64,000 nt of DNA from Candidula unifasciata (Eukaryota > Mollusca > Gastropoda > Stylommatophora > Geomitridae): assembly GCA_905116865.2 (NCBI GenBank), contig CAJHNH020004668.1, forward strand, positions 698,858 to 762,857. The letters run 5' to 3'. Below the pieces are notes generated by a model, which did no database searches, was not told where the DNA came from, and worked only from the letters and a program-made list of their open reading frames with translations. The translations under genes and the position numbers were made by a program. This document shows, one piece after another, positions 1-14,400 of the stretch (positions within the stretch are counted from its first letter, which is position 1; each line of letters opens with the position of its first letter).

Positions 1-60
1 ACCCCCATATATCACAGCCTAGCTGTAAACCACAAACAAAAACCCTCTTTTAAGGCATAA
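1..60 (+). repeat. SINE family B body, partial
   Basis: Holds the family B body sequence ATATCACAGCCTAGCTGTAA followed by a CCCTCTTTTAAGGC segment. It is truncated by the window edge. Confidence 0.5.
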
Positions 61-233
61 GGCAGAAATAGAGGTATTCACCTTTAACAGAGATCCTGGC
101 GCGTTAATCTTGCAGAATCAGCGCCCCCCCCCCCCCCCCCACCCCCAAACCGCAACCCAAGTGCTAACAATTAGTATCTTATTTAAAAATAAAATATCTG
201 GACAATTTTATAATAAACACAACACAAGATCAT

Positions 234-407
234 TCATATATTCTTGTCAATGAAATCTCTCATAACTTTGGCCACCGTCCGAAGGTCGTCAACGTCATTG
301 TACACTTGAAAGGAAAGCCGAACGTAAAACGACCCAGAAAACAGGAATACGATTCCAAAGATGTTATTCTCGGCAAAGAGGGCGTTCTGTAGACCCCACG
401 TACGTTC
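234..407 (-). CDS. Aminotransferase exon 9 (C-terminus and stop)
   Basis: Codes residues 374-430, with SFYVRLSFQVYNDVDDLRTV, the arginine-containing strand and final helix typical of the family's small domain, then TGA at 234-236. The acceptor is TCTGCAG. No clear AATAAA follows within the 233 bases left at the window edge. Confidence 0.88.
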   Translation of the reverse strand, partial: ERTWGLQNALFAENNIFGIVFLFSGSFYVRLSFQVYNDVDDLRTVAKVMRDFIDKNI

Positions 408-3400
408 CTGCAGACAGAGGAAATAGTTTGGCCTATCACTTACTGGTCAAGCCATAAGTTTTACTACAAGGATTGTTAAAAAGTTGCTCAATGTGTCTCG
501 TTTCTACACCGTGTAGTGCACAAATGATTGCCAACTGCTAAAACTTGTACTGAAGATAATAATGTGACCACCTTGCCAGCATGGAAGGCAGGTTACTCTG
601 GGCTAGTGTGGCTGCTTTTGTTGCCCCAATTATAACGCCTTTGCAGGTTGAACAAAGAATTTCGGGTTTGACCTGTTGGTTTGCATCTAGATTGAGATTT
701 TGTAACCTTAGGGTGTCAAACTATTAGGTAGCATGTTTCACGCAAATAAAATAATATGGTGGCTTTCTCTTGATTTTCAAATTCACATTACGACTGTCAT
801 CTCCTGGCGGGGCTGCGAATCAACATGTGGCTAAGCCCAGTAGATCTTTGGGGAAACATAAGAGACATTGAGAGGACATCCTAGTTAATGGCCTGCAGTT
901 GATTAAGCGCATGACCAGAGATTGTTGAAGAAATTACGTCACTGTAAAAACTGGGTCTTCATCCCCAGCCAAAAACAAACAACAGATTCTAGAAAACCCA
1001 AGGAAATGCATCTCCCGATTGCACCAACACAGGTAAAAATTCACACCAAATGACAGCACAATTTCAACCGCATTGGTGCATCAAAACTGCACAGTAAATG
1101 AAATGCCAAATTACTAACCATAGGCTTCATCTACCACCCTCTGAAATATTAGACTGTCCCATGACCTGTGGATTTCCCGAATTTGGGGTGAATTATTGGT
1201 ATAGAACCGAAATGCACATTACTAGGTTTGTAAACTTCTTTGACAGAAATGTAACGACAGACAAGACAAGGAAATGATCTTCTCTGTTCAATTTAGGTAA
1301 AAATTACAGAGACTTTCAAGCTATTGGTGTATCGAGCATATCATGCTAGATTTACATTTCTATTTTTAAAAAATCGTCCGTTTAGCACTGCTCAACCCTT
1401 TTATACCCGCGGCCCACCAAAACATGGGATATTGTTTCGTGGTTCACCGAAACATGGGATATTGTTTCGCTGTCCACCAAAGCATAGAATATTGTTTCGC
1501 TGTCCACCAAAGCAGGGAATATTGTTTCGCTGTCCACAAAAACATGAGCAATTGTTTCGCGGTCCATTAAAACATGGGTTCATTGATTCGTGGTCCACCA
1601 AAACATAGAAAATTGTTTTCACGGCCCACCTGACAGCTTACCAAACACAGAAACAAAAAAAAACGTGGATAACAGCTTATTTGTTAAATCCTGATGCCAT
1701 AAAATTACTGTTTTCAGCAATGCATCTGCCTGAGAGGCAAGGAATCAAAAGTGTACATACAAATAAGTCAGACATGTATAGTGAATGTGCACGCAAAACT
1801 TAAGTTATGGAACAAGACTAGAGTCTAGAATTGGACGAGGATTACCTGCTACCAGTTTTAGGTTGGGTCAACTTGCGACCCGACGTCATTACGGACACAT
1901 GAAATCTGCCCAGTCTGGATTCGAATGGGAAATCTTCGGGGGCCCACAGTCGCCAAATTCCGACGCCCCTGTATAGATCTAATAATTACCAAGGCACTTG
2001 TACCATACGACACGGCTCCTATATTTACCAGGGAACGTGGAAACTTTGGAAATGCAGGAAGCTTGATCAACTTCATATTTGGAGCCTCCAAGGACTCCGG
2101 GATCTGTAAAGTCTCCAGACCGAGTTCCGTCACAAAGATCTCCTTGGCTTTCTCCGCAAGCTCGGAGGTATAGGCAACGATCTTCTCCTGTGTCACCGAG
2201 AATAATGAATATATCGGTATGTGTGTGCTGCTTTACATCGTGAGGGTCAATACAGAAACGAAATCATATCATACTTCACACCTAGTTTGGTCTGTTGCAA
2301 TAATAATAAATGCTTTACATAGTGAGGGTCAATACAGAAACGAAATCATGTCAAAATTCAGACTTAGTTTTTGTCTGTTGCAGTAATAATAAATGCTTTA
2401 CATCGTGAGGGTCAATACAGAAACGAAATCATGTCATACTTCAAATCTAGTTTGGTCTGTTGCAGTAATAATAAATGCTTTACATCGTGAGGGTCAATAC
2501 AGAATCAAAATCATGTCATACTTCAAATCTAGTTTGGTCTGTTGTAGTAATAATAAATGCTTTACATCGTGAGGGTCAATACAGAATCAAAATCATGTCA
2601 TACTTCAAATCTAGTTTGGGCTGTTGCAGTAATAATAAATGCTTTACATCGTGAGGGTCAATACAGAAACGAAATCATGTCATACTTCACACCTAGTTTG
2701 GTCTGTTGCAGTAATAATAAATGCTTTACATCGTGAGAGTCAATACAGAATCAAAATCATGTCATACTTTAAACCTTGTTAGGTTTTTCCCACTTATAAT
2801 AAGGAGAACACAGCAGTAGCATGTACAGCAGGCGTCTACCGATCATCATCAGTAGATGGGTTCCCTTTTAATAATTGTTTCCACCCGTTATCCTCCTAGC
2901 TGGACAATCTCTAGGGGCAGGCCGGCCTGGGTCATGACTCCCAGACCTCGGACTTCTCCCTCTGCGCGTATCGGACATTCGGACATATAATATAGTTAAG
3001 AAATATGGACAGTGAATAAACGTAGTTACCACAAAAGCGAGATGTGTCTTTGGTCGAAGCGGCTATAGGAGCAACAAGCAGAACCTTTCATCTCCATCGA
3101 CACCTAAAATGGTTCTTTATTAAAATCTTACCCCAAGATGACGTCCCAGGACAGTCCAAAATTGTAAAAGGGTGTTAAGACTGGGTTTTCTGGCTTTCTG
3201 ATGCGTTTAACGACCCCAAAACAACTATAAATGGTCCTAACCTCAACCCATCTACGTCCTACGAGAGAGTGCAGCCTAGGTCCCACGAACCGATGCAGCC
3301 TAGGTCCCACGACTGCATGCAGCCTATTTACCACCCCCTGAAATATTAGACTGGCCCGTGACCTGTGGATTTCCCCTGTTTGGGGTAGGATATTAACATA

Positions 3401-5141
3401 GCACCTCCCAAAATGGTAAAAGAGGAAGTGAAGAAGAAGAAAACTTCTGAAATGAACAACAAAAGCGTACGCTGAAGCAGTGAGTGTCCTGCCACTTACC
3501 AGTCCACCAATGGCAGTGTAGAACTCCAAGGCATGTCTGGCACAGATAAAAGGTATATGTTCACATGTTCCTTGATCGAAGAACTGCTTGTCCAGAGATA
3601 GGCCCAGCTGCCAAGAAGTGTTGGATGGATTGATCCAGCTTTCGTGCTTGCTGTCAAACCACAGGAAAGATGATCCCCGAGGCGTGTAGAGCCATTTGTG
3701 CATGTTTGCTAGAGATTCAGAAGAAAGATGAGTCATTTCAGAATTAAATCATACTGTAATGCACAGGTTCCCAACACATGGGTCACGACCCAGTGTGGGG
3801 TCGCAAATGGTTTTCTGTGGAGTCTCCGAATATGTGGTGAGCTATTAAAATTGGAACCGGTGACGCATTCAGGCGCAGGACTAAGTCGGGTCATGACTCT
3901 GTGACCTGACTGTCTTACTGGCGACCACGCGTGTTCTATTTTAACGACCCATAACATGTACAACTGGCCCTAACCCCAACCCCCCTACTCCACACACTGA
4001 ACCTAGGTCCCACGACATAGTGCATTCTACACTCCTCTACCGTTACCAGCCTGACCAAGCATCAACGAAAGGTCACCTAGTGTGTAGGTAGGCGGAGCTG
4101 GGCCTGGGTTCGTTATTTGTTTCAAAAATTTTAAAAAAAACAGGGGGAAACGTCATCGCACCCTGCACTAAGAAAAATGTATTTTAAGTAGTGTCGTTGT
4201 GTTTTTATCTACCCAGTTTAAAAGCCTATTTATATTGTTTGAGGTCGCGGGTCACTTCGTCTGTTTAAAAACGGGGATGCCACTCGAAAAAGGCTTGGAA
4301 CTGTTGCTGTAATGCAAACCTGGTTACCGTACTTCTTTTTAGTCTTGCCGGGCTGTAAACTCCAAGCCTCTCTCGTCAGGCGACTAGTCTCTCTCGTCAG
4401 GTGACTAGTCTCTCTCGTCAGGTGACCGGTCTCTCTCGTCAGGTGACTAGTCTCTCTCGTCAGGTGACCGGTCTCTCTCGTCAGGTGACTAGTCTCTCTC
4501 GTCAGGTGACCGGTCTCTCTCGTCAGGTGACTAGTCTCTCTCGTCAGGTGACTAGTCTCTCTCGTCAGGTGACCGGTCTCTCTCGTCAGGTGACTAGTCT
4601 CTCTCGTCGGGTGACCGGTCTCTCTCGTCAGGTGACTAGTCTCTCTCGTCAGGTGACTAGTCTCTCTCGTCAGGTGACTAGTCTCTCTCGTCAGATGACT
4701 TGTCTCTCTCGTCAGATGACTAAACTCTCTCGTCAGATGACTAGTCTCTCTCGAAAGGTGACTAGTCTCTCTCGTCAGATGACTAGTCTCTCTCGTCAGA
4801 TGACTAGTCTCTCTCATCAGGTGACTAGTCTCTCTCATCAGGTGACTAGTCTCTCTGGTCAGATTAGTCCCACTCGTCAGATGAATAGTCTCTATCGTCT
4901 GATGACCTGTCTCTCTAGTCTGATGACTAGTCTCTCTTGTCAGGTGACTAGTCTCTCTCGCTCATCAGGTGACTAGTCTCTCTTGTCAGATGACCAGTCA
5001 GTCTCGTATGCTGACTAGTCTCTCATGTCAGGTGACCAGTCTCTCTCGTCAGGTAACTAGTCTCTTACGTCAGGTGATTAGACTCTTTCGTCACGTGATT
5101 AGTCTCTCTCGTCATGTGACTAGTCTCTCTCTCTCCCTCCT

Positions 5142-5202
<61 letters not shown>

Positions 5203-5434
5203 AGAGTGAGAGAGTGAGAGAGGAGGAAAGAACGAAAGAATGATCTTTTTTTTCAACGGGTCACAAATCGGGCACTCAAGCCTGTCTAACAGTCAGCCCT
5301 TTTATACACTCATCTTTCACACAGCAATTGCATTTTTGTTATGTCAAGCATACTGGGATCAAATATTCAAAATTTCTTGAATGAATGTGAAGAAACAATT
5401 CAAAGCACAAATGCCAAAAACATGTCTTTAAATA

Positions 5435-5476
<42 letters not shown>

Positions 5477-8400
5477 GTGTTTATTATGTTTTATACATAC
5501 ATACATGTAATGCACATAAATATCTCTGTATGTGTATGCGTATGTGTAGTATGTTCATATCAAAAACCTGTGTAACTGAAAGAAGTACGAACACGTGTAA
5601 ATGTCTGCTCCAATCTCTGGAACATTTAGAGGCAGCTGACCAACGGCGTGTGCTCCATCTATGACCACCAGGGCGCCATGTTTGTGGCAGACGTCAACGA
5701 TCTGCCTCACTGGCATGATGATGGAGGTCGGGCTGGTTATGTGATCTGTGAGAACATTGACATAAACGTTGTTGAATTATCGGTGTGTGTATGCGCGCGC
5801 GCATGTGTGTGTCTGTGTGTAAGTGTGTGTTTGGGTGTGTATGTTTGTCTCTTCTCTCATTCCAATTCTGTTCGAGTTTTGGGAACATATTTAAGGATCA
5901 CTTATTACGACACTTGAAGGCATCCTCTATGATGAATTACAGATGTGTAGAATCCCCCGTGTGGGTTCCGGGGCCCCATTGTGGGGGAAACAAGAATAGA
6001 CCCACTGCCTCCCCAAAAACATGTCGTAAGAGTCGACTAATTGGGGAGCTTCCTTTGAAGTCGGAGTGCGTCTGCCGGAGAGGCAAGAAACCAACAATCT
6101 GTATTCAAGAGAATGAGATCTGTAAAACCGATGCACATGCAACACTCAGGTTCTGGAGCAGGACTGCAGTTCAGTAGTGGACGAGGAACCAGAACTTTCC
6201 GCCAGAGTGTACAGCTGGTGAACGCGAAGAAGAAGAAGAAGAAGAAGATGTGTAGAATATATATCGAGGTCGGTCTTGACTATGAATAAAGTGAGACATG
6301 AATGATACAGATACTGGGACAGATTCGTGGGAGCAAAACGTTATGGACAGTGTTGCGTGAAGAGAGAAAGAGGGGAGAGAGCGGAGCAGGAAGATAATGG
6401 GAACAGAGGAAAACAAAGACTGCAGAGATCCTGAGAACCGAACGTCTGTGAAGAAACACACTAACTACATGTGATGTCAACAACGGTTCTGAAATCACAT
6501 TCTCTAATTATTGACTTCTCTTACCTCGGGCGGGTCTTGCTAGTCACCCTCGCCATCGCCATGGGCTGTGAGCCCCATGCTTCCCATATCACAATAAAAC
6601 ACTATCGATTGAAAAGACTGGCAGCGCGGACTGTGATTCTATCATAGGCTCGACTGTAAAGCGGTAAATGATTTTATTTATTCTTGTTTGTGACTGCATC
6701 GTTCTCCATTTGTGTTATGTGCTGATGAGGGCTTTTTATTAAAAGTTTATTATGTTTTTCGTGATTATGAAAACTAGTTTAACATCTTGTCAGGGTTACC
6801 ATTTGTTTTTCAATGATCATTTATGCGCTACTTCTATTGAGGTGTGCAAGTTTCTCGTCATTTCTTTAGGAATGTTTTTCCAGCGTTCAATCTTTTGCAT
6901 GGACTTCCCCTTCAGGGAGGCAAGGAAAAGACGCATACCATAGGCGCCCGAACCCAGGATAGATTCCTTTGTTTGCGTCACTGTACGGAGATATACAACG
7001 AAATATACATGGCAATTCTTTGTGCAGTTTATTGTTCGTGTCTTCTTTGTTCCAAATGGGGAAACATGGTTTTGATTCCATTATGCGTTGAAGAAGTACA
7101 AGTATACCGAGAATGAATTCATATAATTTGAAATAATACTCCATAATGCAATCACTTACCAAGAATCACCATTTTGATTGCTGGATTGTTCTTCAAGATG
7201 TCCTCATATTGCTCAACGATAGATTCCTCGCCATCTATTGGAAAATTCACCTGCAGCTGCACACGTTTCACATCTACACCAGAGAAATGGTTTTGTTAGT
7301 CATCAGTGTAAAGAAGATATGGAAGCACACTTCAGTATAGCGATACAACACTTCTTCGCGTATATACAACATAGACATGCAATACTTCTTTACTCATTCC
7401 CTTTATTCACTCTAACGTTAGGAATAGCAGTACTTCACTTCCCTGTTTATGGTCCTAACTTTCTTGTTTACCCCTAAACTGCAGCTCTTCGCTCTCTAGA
7501 GAACACGACACACACACACACACACACACACACACATTGTAATTGTAACTGACTCAGAAAGCATGCTGGTGAAGATCAGAACAGGTATGCTTCGTGCAGA
7601 GTGGCATGCTTCGCTGCGGAGGACACGAGTGAGGAGTATTATCTGGATTTTTTCACCGGGTCACGCCGGTGTGTTGGGAAATGAACAGGCGGACAGACTG
7701 GCTGACTCTGCACAACTTGGTGGAATACTGCTACATGATAGGGCAAACGTGGTTAGTGCCTTGTGGGAGAGCGGAGGAGCAGATGGATCACCACAGTCTG
7801 GTGAGATTGATGCAGTTGGGGGTGACGAGAGGTTCTGGCAGAAGCTCAAGGCTCGGAGGAAAGGCAAGACGGACGTTTAATCAGAAAGCTACTGGCACCA
7901 TAAGTATCGGAACTCTTCGCTGGCTGCTGAAGACGGTGACGGAGCGCTTATGGGAATGCCCCGAGTGCTGTGATGTCGGTTCTTGAATCAAATCAAATTA
8001 ATCAAATCATTGTATACCCCTAAGACAATTTAATCGTCTTTTCCATTTCTAGACTACAGGGAACTCTGTAATCTAATTTATTATGTATTTTTTTTCAGCG
8101 TATTGAATTTGGTAATTAATGTATTCTTCTGTTCTTTCGTCTTAGAACTCACCGGCTGTAAATTGCAGAGGAAAGTTCTGGTTGTTCGTCCACTTCTAGA
8201 CTTTGTTCTTGTTCTAGGACTTGAGTTTTGTATGCATATCTTTTTTGCATATTTGGTTTAGTTGTATGAAGACTGTGGGTTTCTCTTCTCTCAGGCTGAT
8301 GTACCTCTATTTCGAACTCCCTGCCACCCCCACCCCCTTTTTTTAGGACATGCTTGTTGGGGTCATGGACTCTATTCTTATTTACCAAAAATGGGATCCG

Positions 8401-11400
8401 AAATCCACACGGAAAGTTTATCGTTGACTCCTTAGTCTATTCATACCACGACCTCCTCCAGCTTTTGTCGCTTACTGTATAGCACAGAGACATGGACAAT
8501 GAACAAACAACTGGAAAATCGTATCAATTCTTTGGAGATGTGGATATACAGAAGATTAGGTCGTATTTCATGGAAACGAAAGCTATCAAATACAGAGGTA
8601 CTGAGGAAATTGGGAATGAAAAGAGAGTTGCTAGGTGAAATAAAAAAGAGACAAGTGAAATATTTTGGTCACATTAAAAGACATAACAATATTGTAAAGA
8701 TCATCCTAGAGGGAAAGTTTCAAGGAAGGCGAGCAAGAGGCAAACAGCGTTACAAGTGGGAGGATAACATCAAGAGATGGACGAACAGCTGTATGTGTGA
8801 GTGTACATCAAGGGCAAGAGACAGGGCTTGTTGGAGATCCATTGCAGCCAACCTTCATTGTGGAGACGGCACCTGATTGATTAAAAGTAAACGTTAATTC
8901 TCCCTATCACTGACATCTAAAGGACTATACGCATGCAAAGAAAATGTCATGTGGACTTTATCACGCCGGCCGCCACTACTTCTAACGACCTTTCCTGGCA
9001 CCAAATTTCAGCTGGGTCGACACGGACTAGCAAATATGTGATTATCTTCTTCTTCTTCGCGTTCACCAGCTGTACACTCTGGTGAAAGTTCTGGTTGTTC
9101 GTCCACTTCTGAACTGCAGTCCTGCTCCAGAACCTGAGTGTTGCGTGTGCATCAGTTTTACAGATCTCATTCACTTGAATGCAGACTGTTGGTTCCTTGC
9201 CTCTCAGGCAGATGCACTCCGACTTCAAAGGAAGCTCCCCAATTAGTCTACTCTTACGACATGATTTTGGGTAGGCAGTGGGTCTATTCTTGTTTCCCCA
9301 CGATGGGGCCCCGGAACCCACACGGGGAATATGTGATTATGAAATATGAATAGTTAATCTGTGATTGTGAAATCGGAACATTTTATCTGTGACTAGGAAA
9401 TGGGAACGTTTAATGTGTCACTGGGAAATTATAATATAATATGTGACAAGGAAATGGGAACATTAAAATGTGACTATGAAATGGTAACATTTAATGTGTG
9501 ACTATAAAATATGAACACTTAATATGTGACTATGAAAGTTAAACATTTAATCTGTGACTAGGAACAAGAAACATTTAATATGCAACTAGGAAAGGAGAAC
9601 ATTTCATCTGTGACTATGAAATGGTAACATTTAATATGTGATTATGAAATTTGAACATTCAGTATGTGACTAGGAGATAAGAACATTTAATCTGTGGCTA
9701 TGAAATGGTAACATTTAATATGTGATTATGAAATTGGAACATTTAAAATATAACTAGGAAATGAGAACATTTAATCTGTGACTTTGGAATTTAAATCAGC
9801 ACATGTAGAGATACCTGGTCGTATTCTTGTAGTGAAGTCGTAACACATGTTCTTGATTGCTCCGTACGACAGATTTGTATCCAAGATGGCGTCGCCAGCT
9901 TTGAACGGGTAGGATCTGACAATAATATTCAGTGCTGCGAGTAGAGAGAGTTAAAATATTTAACTCTTTCGGTACAGGGGGTTTCACAGCAGACGAAAAG
10001 GCGAAGAAATAACCACGATGAAAAGTCATTAATACATTATTTCCAAAATGGCAATATATACAATGATAATTAAAAGTGGGGAAGCCAGATTTCTTCAGTA
10101 TCTTCTGACTAAATGTTATAAGAGAACACAATATGCGATGGATGGAAATGGAGAGACAGAGTCACCCACACAATAAGAGTTTCTTGGGATCGAAGGAGTT
10201 AATGTGTAGAGGATGAGATGTGTAAGAAATGTGGAGAGACAGGGCAGTTGGCGCGCTGTGTTACGGTTTACAATTAGGCTCTGATTTTCCCGCCTTTTGA
10301 CACAGAACATCCTATTTCAGCGTATTTCTAATTAGTCGCCTCTTACGACATGTTTATTAGGGGACAGTTGGTTTATTATTTCCCCCATTTTTCATTCACT
10401 ACTGGGTTTGACATCCGGTGACCTAAGATGCCACTTGTTGATGCCAGTGTGTCCCACCCCCCCCCCCTTTTTTCCCCCCAAAAAAATCCTAAACATACTA
10501 TCCAACAGTATCTTCTTCTTCTCCCCATCTTCCTCCTCCTCCTCTTCTTCTTTTTCTTCTTCTTATTCTGCATTCTCCCTTAAGAGGCCGCTTGCGCGCT
10601 CTGTTAGGTTTACAACCACGCTCATCAACTGCGCCTTTCGGACCAACACCTTCTTTTTGAGCGAAACCATAATCAGTTGCATATTACAGTATATTTATTG
10701 GGTGAAGAGAGCAGTGGGTCTATTCTTTGCTTCCACAAAAAAAAAAAAGATCCAAGAATTAACCCTTGAATACAAACGATGATGACTGAGCGACTCCGTA
10801 CCTGAGGTTGTATTACTGAGCAGCAGCACATTGCTAACATCGGCTCCAATGAAGTCAGCCACTGCTTGTGTGGATCGTTCCACGTAATGTTTAGCATGGA
10901 AGCGGAACCATAAATCCGGTTGTTCTTCCCTCTCCCACAAATACCTGTGCGCAGTAATTGGAAATATTAGATATACTCATTTTGAATAAGCTGATAATCA
11001 CAGACAATTAAAATACACCAAAGGTAAAGGTAAAGTCACGAGATGTGAACCAGAGTCACTGCACACGTTTAAAAACCATAAGTGCTCTGCCACCAGTACA
11101 TACAGCTTATAACAAAAATATCTAAAAACATTATAAGAAACTGTCCGCCTGTGTCCCCGTCCGCACGCAACTCCGTAGCTACAGTGATTTTCCTCCATAT
11201 ACCCCAGAGTATTAACTCGACGGACTGGAAACAATTATAGCAGAAGGTTTGGTACCGGGAAGGAGGGGCAGGGGCCGACCAACACGAAGATGGGCACAGG
11301 ATATAAGTAACTACTTGAGTGTGAAAGTGCATGAGGCAGGAGAACTGGCGAGAGACAGAGTTTCTTTCAGGCAGACTGTGATGAGAGCGACATTCTGTAA

Positions 11401-14400
11401 AGGACCTGCTACATGATGATGATGACCCATTACCTAGAGGCTGTGTGAACCCCAGGAACACCGGCGGTGGGCTGCAGCGCGTTTCTGTTTGATTTGAAAG
11501 TGAGTCTCCTATCGACTGTGCTAAAGCGGCCCCTAAAACACACGAAAAAATTCTGAAATGAGCAAACACATGAATGTGATATTTTTTAATTTTATTGGAA
11601 ATGGGATGCAGCACGGAATTTCAACACCTCAAATTCATGAATGAAGAATAATATGAGTATTAACGCTGAAAAGGCAGAAGTAATGTCCATAAGAAAGGAA
11701 GAAGTAGAGGTTAAATATACAAAGAGAGTGTGAAGATTTGAAACAGGCATTTAAAAAATAATATGGGAACAGCATTCCCCGAAGTTAGTAAATTAGATGA
11801 ATAAATTAACACTAGATGCAGTAAAGGGAACTAAGTATTGGCTAGCCCACTTTATGCTACGAGTACCAGATATGGTCACTCACAGCAAATTTAAAAGAAC
11901 GTAACCATGGAAATGATATATCTGAGAATGGTTGCATGAATGACCAGAAAGAATTCTAAATTACATACAAAGACAGTAAATCAAATGGTTTGTCCACTTA
12001 GAGAGAATGCTTTGGCATGCCATACCATACATCAAAAAAGGGAAAAGAAGTAGAGCACAGGGTGGACCAAGTGCCAGATGGAAAGATAACATCCGGGAGA
12101 CTCTACAAAAGCACGATGTGTCTGTGGTCGAGGCGGCCGGAAGAGCGAGGTGCAGAAACTCATATCTACATCCTTCTCGACACTTGAAGCAGTAACAGAG
12201 GAAGTAAGGAAGAAGAAGATGGGAAAGAGGAAGTTAGTAAGTGTACTACAAATAGTGTGTATGGGGGGGGGGGTGGATTAATTTTGGTTTCCATGTCACC
12301 AAACCTAAAACTGGTACCAGCTTTTTGTCATGGGAAGTAAAGACAGCCAGCATGATTTTGACAACAAAACCTATGGAGTGCCGATTGATCTACACACATT
12401 TTTATATGGCAAAATCTAATAGATAGGGAAGGTGCGGTTGTGAGGAGAATGGCGCTGCGGGAAGTTACCAGGGGATCTAGTCGAAGCTCAACACTTAAGG
12501 GAAAAACGAGACTGATATACAACTAGACAGTTACTGGCACCATCGAAACTGGAACTTTTCGCTTGCTGTTAAAGATGGAGACGAAGCGCTTATGGTGGTG
12601 TCCCGAGTGCTATTATGTCGAATCTTAATTCACAGGTCAACATTCAACATAGGCACATATGGGTAAGATTCGACATTACAGCGCTCAGGACAAGCCCATA
12701 CTAGTTCCGTCTCCCTTCTCAGCAGCCATGGAGGAGTCTTCACACTGGTGGTACTCGCTATTCTATAGTTAACTGCTCGTCTTGTCTTTCCCCTGAGCCT
12801 GTAGTAGCGCCCAGAGCCCGCAGACACTCTCTGCTTCATCGGTCTCTTTAGGTACGGGTCTTCCATGTGATCCATTTTACTTGTTACCTGGTCAGAGTGG
12901 GGTAGGTCCAGCCGATCTATCTGCCTACTCATTCCCAGTCACGTCTGCATGACCCGGACAAAGTATCCATGTGACTCTCCCCATCTGTGACCTCTGTATT
13001 GATGCGACGACCAGTCTCATACGATGTACACAACAACAACAAAAAACTCATAGAGAAAACATAACCATCCCTGGCCAACTCTCTGCCTTTCTGGAGGTGC
13101 GTATTCGTGATCTGATACTTTCTACTGTGCATATCATTAGATGTGAAGTTCTAGTACCTATCTTGCACACTTCAAGGGTTTCTGAGAATGGAGTGGGAAA
13201 GGAAAGCCCTGCAACACGTCCCTTGTTGGTAGAGACAGCAACATATGGAACATATTGATGGGGAAACCAAGCCTTGCTTTAGTGATTACAAAAAATTATG
13301 ATGATAAAAATACTATGGTTCACAGATGTGTGCCAATAATAAGCACGCGTGCCTGTGTCTAATAGTATGATATGTATAAGCCAAAACTTAGAGAACTTCT
13401 ATACATGGTTGGGGAAGGGGGTGGGGGGGGGGGGGGGGGGCTTAGACTTATTACATATTTTCTTCGGAAAGGGGACAGAGGGCTGAACTCCACCGCCTAA
13501 AATGTGCTTAAAATGTTTGAGATGGCTCAAAGCTCCAATGTTTTGGCGCCCCTGAAAGTGGGGATGATATTTTGATCTCTGGTCTTTACAAAAAAAAAAG
13601 TGAAAGTGTCTTCAATAACCACATACAAACAGATGCATGCCGTGCTCTGTGCTCTACTGAACGACGGATGGTAAACAGTTCTTTCGGAGAATTTGATAAC
13701 TAAGTTAGTTGCGAATCCTTTACAGAACCAACCCCAGCATTTTGCTAGGCAATAGTACGTTAAGTAACTTGACACTAATCTGAACGGTCGGCTGTCGACA
13801 TCATTGTCGAAATCAACGCAAATCGTCGAAATCTACTGCCAAATCGATCTTAGCTGAAATCGAACTGGATAACTCGGAGATAACGAAACGCATTCGCAAT
13901 TCCTAAGCCACAAAGGTCGACTGTCAACTAACTAACGAAAAATCACAAAGTGATAAATGTACAAGAGCTAATAGATCTCCGGTGAACAGGGAATAAAATA
14001 TAGGACATCAAATAAAACTTTGAAAATAAGTTTTTATAATTCCCCCTCCCATCCCCTTTCTCCCCGATATCATATCTCGTTGATGAGAATCAAACGTTTA
14101 CAAATCACTGAAATCCTGTTCCTTCCTTCTTTTCCTGTTTTGCTTAAAAAAATAGAATTGTGACCTTCAACAAGCATCCCCTAAGGGGAAGCTTTAGGTT
14201 ATAATTGTGACCAGGTTTTTTATCCTTATAAAATAGCTTAGCATTGCTCTCTACCAAGTAGCTCTAAAAAGGACCCCTACAGTGTTGATGCAGTCAAAAA
14301 AGCCAAACCCAAATACTGTCCCGACCGCCGACGAAGTCGTCTACCAGCCAGTCAGTGGGAAACCTATCGCAAATGAATCTGCTTAGCACATTTATATTGC

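Noticed and set aside
3128..3500. Extension of aminotransferase exon 7 to the end of its open frame
   Set aside because: A strong donor (CTG/GTAAGT) at 3500 ends the conserved sequence; beyond it lies dispersed repeat C.
4230..5217. Repetitive frames (7-residue repeats) on both strands
   Set aside because: Produced by the 21-bp minisatellite; they open on both strands and show no coding bias.
7563..7880. A host RNase H-like gene
   Set aside because: The same sequence recurs in broken form at several sites and ends with a LINE C-terminus.
9328..9790. CRISPR-like direct repeats
   Set aside because: Units are adjacent and degenerate without unique spacers, in an animal intron.
12007..12195. 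Small nuclear protein gene (arginine-rich)
   Set aside because: It is a LINE C-terminus with upstream stops and a simple-repeat tail.
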